Source of the DNA: Euprymna scolopes | Lineage: Eukaryota; Mollusca; Cephalopoda; Sepiida; Sepiolidae | Reading direction: 5' to 3' | Length of the DNA: 23,092 nt | Assembly: GCA_024364805.1 (NCBI GenBank) | Contig: CM044510.1 | Location: 27,363,891-27,386,982, forward strand | In this document: piece by piece, positions 19,062 through 23,092 of the stretch | Numbering within the stretch: the stretch's first letter is position 1 | Layout: the number at the start of each line of letters is the position of its first letter | Made by a program: the position numbers and the translations under genes | The notes under the pieces: generated by a model | Database searches by the model: none | Seen by the model: the letters and a program-made list of their open reading frames with translations, nothing else | What the model was told of the DNA's origin: nothing

Positions 19062-20370
19062 TCCCTTTAATTTCAATGGAAAAATAATTCTGTCGAATTT
19101 CCTTTTTTTCTTTTCGAGACTTTCGTACACAACGTCGGGTTCGTGTTAACATGTAATTACGACGTTACACACCCGCAACAAGGTATATTGCTAGTGAGGT
19201 ATGAGGGGCTAATGCGAATAGGAGACATATTTATACAAGACATCCATTTGCGTTTAGCAGGGGAAGTTTTTTCATATGACATATCGATTTTTGTGTTTTG
19301 AAATAGTTTATGAAATAGAGAACAGGGAAATTACAGAAATATGCAATCAGAATAGAAATCTCTGAGAATAGAAAAATATTCTGGCATCTTGGGGTTTCTG
19401 GAGTGAAGGATACGATTTTGCTGTTTGTGTGGTTTATCAGTGTATTAACTTTAAATGACAAACGTGCAATAAGTTCATTGGAGCAGATTCAGTAGTAGTA
19501 CTAGTTAAACAATCAGAGAGGTGCATAATTGCAGCGATGGGCCAGTGACTGGAGCTAGGAAAACAGTGCGGTGTTTATTAGGTTGGAGACTCTATTTGTA
19601 CACTTGCCAAGATAAAAAGGCTAGTTTATTTTCAAAATATAGACATGTTTACATTTAGTTTAATAGGATTTTCCATAACGTGTATTTGTTGGCATAGATT
19701 GTATTTTTGTTTTCAATATCAAAGCCCTTTCTTCCTATCGTTATGAAGTATCGCCACTTCCCTTTCTGTTAGTAAGATTAAAACGCTGCTTCTGTTTTAG
19801 TGTTAAAGAAGCGCCACATTTTTTAATATAATAATCATATGTTATGCACTCGAAGTCGTAAGGTAAAGGAATTTGCATATTGTTTTGAAAAATAACATCT
19901 ATTTATTAACTATTCGTTTCCCATATATTCAGTGATTGTTTTCATTTTAATATAATACACGATCGGTGCAAAAGCTTTGCCGATTTAAAATTTATTTTGT
20001 AAAAAAAATCTTTCTTCATGACAATAACAACCGTTACTCTCTAAAATTTAATTCCATCCATCATTGAGATTAGAAATGTCCTGCTTGTAAAGTGATTTAG
20101 GTTTGGGTGTAAACTATGAATCTAATTCAATTTCCACTAGTGATGTTTACTTAACGTCAACGAAAGTCAGCATCATGAGAAGAGACTGAACAGAAGTTCG
20201 GTCCATATTTAACACGAACACCTAAATTATTTTACACGCGAGGCATTTATAAGATTATTTATTAGTTTGGTAATCCTCGCCGGTTTGAATCAGTATAAAA
20301 ATATTTTTTTATAAAATACTTTTGTTATAAGACACACTGCATAACAATATTTTTTATAAAATCATAAAGA
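19062..20370. other. AT-rich intergenic DNA, no gene seen
   Basis: Only a small dyad AACGTCG (19131-19137) / CGACGTT (19160-19166) stands out. Confidence 0.55.
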
Positions 20371-20371
20371 C

Positions 20372-20460
20372 GTGTTTGTAAAAATTGTTTATAAAAATAT
20401 TCTGCTTTGAAAAGGAACATTTTAATTTTCCAAAACTCAGGTAAAACTATTTACAAACAC
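20372..20460. repeat. Inverted repeat with exact 11-bp arms
   Basis: GTGTTTGTAAA (20372-20382) and TTTACAAACAC (20450-20460) are exact reverse complements about 67 nt apart. The surroundings repeat TTTTTATAAAAT several times. This may be the tips of a very small element; no target duplication is clear. Confidence 0.5.
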
Positions 20461-20560
20461 ATTATTATGATTCTCTAAAAATAAAAAAGAAGCATTACTC
20501 TTACGAAACAATGTTTTATGAAATTAATGTCTACATTTGTGCTAATAAATAAATATATAC

Positions 20561-20612
20561 CTCGCCTTATTTCCTCATAAAGATAATATTGTGTAACGTA
20601 AATTGAGGCGAG
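20561..20612. repeat. Inverted repeat CTCGCCT ... AGGCGAG
   Basis: Exact 7-bp GC-rich arms enclose a 38-nt AT-rich loop, in otherwise AT-rich DNA. Function is unknown. Confidence 0.45.
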
Positions 20613-20866
20613 ACATAGGGTCCATTAGATTTAGCAAGCAATGCCATGATTTCTCGCTAGAGAGCCACTTTTAGAGGTAGATACATAGATAAATAGGGAG
20701 AAGGAGTGGAAACAGAAAAATATATAGCGATAAAAAAAGGAGAAATAGACAGAGAAAAGAGTAAAAATCCAGAGAGAAGTAGAGGATTAGAGTGGTTATT
20801 TGTTAACGAAATTACTTTCATTGCATAAAATATACAGGGACACAAGGTTCAGCAATACTTGTATGT

Positions 20867-20945
20867 GCATGTGCGTGAGCGTACGTGGCCGTTTGTGTTC
20901 GTTTGAGGGTATGCGAGTATGCATGTGTGCGTGTGTGTGCGTAAG
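20867..20945. repeat. Decayed (TG)n tract
   Basis: TGTATGTGCATGTGCGTGAGCG-type alternating sequence with many interruptions, ending TGTGTGCGTGTGTGTGCG. Confidence 0.8.
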
Positions 20946-21779
20946 CGATGTCACACACTATTAAGAACTAGAAGTCCCCTGCTGCGGGTCACTAGGTGTG
21001 CTTACTCGCAAAACTTCTTTGTCTCACAAATATTCCATTTATTATACACCTTTCTCTAAGTCTATGAAACAGCACAGCGCCAATCCTTTCTTTTTATTTT
21101 TTGGCTAAGTTCTTTTCTTCTTCTTTCTGTCTTTTTAAAAACTTATCTCAACAATCTTTTTTGTTGTTTTGTTTAGTTGTTATTTATTTTGCCTTGAATC
21201 TATTCTTGAAAACTACATTTTTTTAAATTAATTTTTATCCTCGATTGCTTTTCAACTTGTATTGATTCATTAATTAAAATACAATCTCGTTTTTATTGTA
21301 TGTACTTTCTTTTGATTCTGTTTTCTCCACCAACCTATAACAACTGTACACTCCTGTCACTAAAAGTATGCTTGGCGAGTATTCGTACTAATATAATATT
21401 CATATAAAAGAAATTTCAATCAGAAAAGTTTTTTTTAAAAAATGAGAAAAAGGAGTACTTTTCGAATTAGAAAGTATACAAAAATGAAAAAAGTGAACCC
21501 AAAAGTGAGGTCAGAGTATACATTTAAGATGAGTTTACAAAAGTTGTCATCGGTTGGAGAAATCACAAGTCCATAATATTAAAGCTGGAGTGCCTCAAAG
21601 AGCCATTGTGCAACTAATTTTCTTCTTATTTTCAATGTTTTTGTTTCAAATCTCATTCCTCAAGTATCTGCCTTCTGATTTTATAATCTTTCTATACAAA
21701 GATTCGCCATCTTATAGGGGTATATCTACCGCTTTAAATATAAAGTTCAGGTCAGAGCAATCTTTCTCTTATTCGACAT
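20946..21779. other. AT-rich intergenic DNA, no gene seen
   Basis: T-rich from 21080 to 21350. The frame at 21554-21781 has no recognisable protein features. Confidence 0.5.
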
Positions 21780-21996
21780 AATTGTTACCGTGAAACAAAA
21801 ATTTTTGCCGTGAAACAAAATTGTTGCATTGAATAAAAATTGTTGCCGTGAATAAAAAATTGTTGCCGTGAAATAAAATTGTTGCCTTGAAACCAAAATT
21901 GTTGCCGTGAAACCAAAATTGTTCCCGTGAAACAAAATTGATGCCGTGAAACAAAAATTGTTGCCGTGAAACAAAATTGTTGCCGTGAAACAAAAC
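21780..21996 (+). repeat. 19-20-bp minisatellite, 11 units
   Basis: Units of ATTGTTGCCGTGAAACAAA with A-run length variation (19-21 bp) and scattered substitutions. All three minus-strand frames stay open and read phases of the same peptide (FHGNNFVSRQQF). This is a consequence of the unit having no stop on that strand, not a protein family. Confidence 0.96.
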
Positions 21997-22470
21997 CACT
22001 AAACAACCGAATCTTCCTGTCAGTCACTGTATTCCTTCTGTGGTTTCTATCTTTTCGACTTCCTTTCTCTCATTCCTAAATTATCCGAGTTCCTTTGCAA
22101 TGGTGTCTGTTTTTATCTACCTATCCATTTATGTTTTATCTTAATGAGGCAAATGAAAATAACAGGGTGCGACAAGAAATAAAGTTGTGGCCCTCCCTCT
22201 CAACACAAAAAAACAAATATCAAATCTGGTTTAGCTTTTAAGGCACAGCTTGTGTACCAACGCAAATACTGATGGCTTGTGTCATTTTTTAAATAAAGGA
22301 AATCGAATGAAATGTTCCACTGATTCTATTGATGCTAGAAAAAATAACTGTGACCCTTAGAATTACGCATTGGGATCCGATTAGATTTTGTAAATTAGTA
22401 TTGGATTCGTAAAAGTAGTTACTTCGTTTTTATAGTAGATAATATTAGTCCAATTTATTTTGCACTCTCT
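21997..22470. other. Intergenic DNA; possible mariner-type terminus
   Basis: AACAGGGTGCGACAAGAAAT at 22161-22180 follows a TA and has the look of a mariner/Tc1 terminal repeat. It lies downstream, on the minus strand, of the mariner fragment at 22500-22828. No partner terminus was found. Confidence 0.3.
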
Positions 22471-22499
22471 ATTTGGAAATCTTGAAACTGTATGCGATT

Positions 22500-22828
22500 A
22501 GTCTGGTTGGCAAACGTCAATCTTGAGTAAATTCAGTTTTCACCTGGTCACTCTCGGTCATCTTTTGCCGGTTAAAGTGAAAAGCAGCGGTCACTGAAAA
22601 TTTTAATTTTCAGAATCGAGCAAACAAGTTATGGCACATCCGTTCTGTAACACTATTCTCGTCAAGCAAATGACATATCTTTATACAAGTTTCTGTAGTT
22701 TTTTTTTCTTGCTTGTCTGCAGTATAGAAAGCATTAGATGTCGGTAATACTCTGTTTGATCTTCCATCCAAGGCCTGAAATGCAAACAAAAATGTAAGAA
22801 CTGCTCTGATCGCATTGTAGTTTCCCAT
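22500..22828 (-). pseudogene. Mariner-type transposase N-terminal fragment
   Basis: The minus strand opens with MGNYNAIRAVLTFLF, matching the start of many mariner transposases (MxxxxIRAVL-FxF). It then shows TETCIKICHLLDENSVTERM and CHNLFARF, the second helix-turn-helix motif usually written as ENSVTER-C-NWFARF. Between the two lies an extra stretch of about 20 residues, likely inserted or frameshifted DNA. A stop codon comes directly after FARF. Past it, in the same frame, weak mariner likeness (KLKFSVTAAFHFN, R..MTESDQV) seems to continue to about 22520. The DDD catalytic domain is absent, so the copy is dead. A TTTGCATTTCAG|G sequence inside could pass as a splice acceptor, but mariners normally lack introns. 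Confidence 0.55.
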
Positions 22829-23053
22829 TGATATTTACACATTGACATCAACATACTTGCTACGTTAAATACAGAATTTGACGAATAAAAATAGAAAACC
22901 AAGTTTTAGTAAGCCGGAAAATCATATTCAAAACAAAACAAACTTTTTAGTAAACCCAATAAAATATAAATGTGCAAGGTTAGTTGAACATAAAAGAAAT
23001 ACTAAATACAAAATTAATCATTTCCTACTCACTAAATATCCTTCTTTCCCCAC

Positions 23054-23092
23054 CTCTCTCTCTCTCTCTCTCTCTCAATATATATATATATA
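23054..23092. repeat. (CT)n then (TA)n microsatellite, running off the window
   Basis: About 11 CT units, then ATATATATA to the last base. The TA array is cut by the window edge. Confidence 0.96.

Overview
The window looks like intergenic, repeat-dominated nuclear DNA from an invertebrate animal. It is strongly AT-rich, has long (TA)n, (TG)n and (CA)n microsatellites, and carries many small decayed transposon pieces: Penelope-like, pogo/Tigger-like, Helitron-like, mariner, Ty1/copia and a 5S rRNA-derived element. There is no bacterial-style gene packing and no convincing host multi-exon gene. This mix suits a lophotrochozoan such as a mollusc, possibly a cephalopod; that assignment is inference from repeat style only. 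Most open frames are accidental reading through tandem repeats or low-complexity DNA. Layout, 1-5400: a Penelope-like C-terminal tail fragment with a fold-back copy of itself; a 281-bp pogo-like MITE; two dinucleotide arrays; a tiny palindromic element whose tip resembles the MITE's ends; then a tandem array of about 157-bp units starting at a CAGTGGCGTA terminus. 5400-10000: AT-rich filler with (TA)n arrays, a short Helitron-like element, a possible hAT end, a three-copy repeat arranged as an inverted pair, and a 35-bp minisatellite ending in the mirror-image terminus ACGCCACTG. 10000-15260: a possible solo LTR, a full-length but diverged 5S rRNA-derived sequence on the minus strand, a 330-bp purine strand and a CA/CG tract. 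15260-17430: a decayed Ty1/copia fossil on the minus strand. It is followed by a CCAAT plus TATA pair placed just before the first of two copies of a GC-rich, hairpin-rich repeat ending in a T-run. 17430-19100: two tight hairpins, a perfectly phased 17-bp satellite open in all three forward frames and followed by a polyadenylation-like site, then a CpG-rich island with an exact octamer (ATGCAAAT) and an exact CRE (TGACGTCA) upstream of a 62-codon frame whose stop abuts AATAAA. 19100-23092: AT-rich filler, a 19-20-bp minisatellite, and a mariner transposase N-terminal fragment on the minus strand. The genes do not form a pathway. The two places most likely to hold undescribed function are the paired structured repeat with its promoter-like leader (16649-17422) and the octamer/CRE island with its compact transcription-unit-like arrangement (18724-19061). 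Both are hypotheses that need transcript data.
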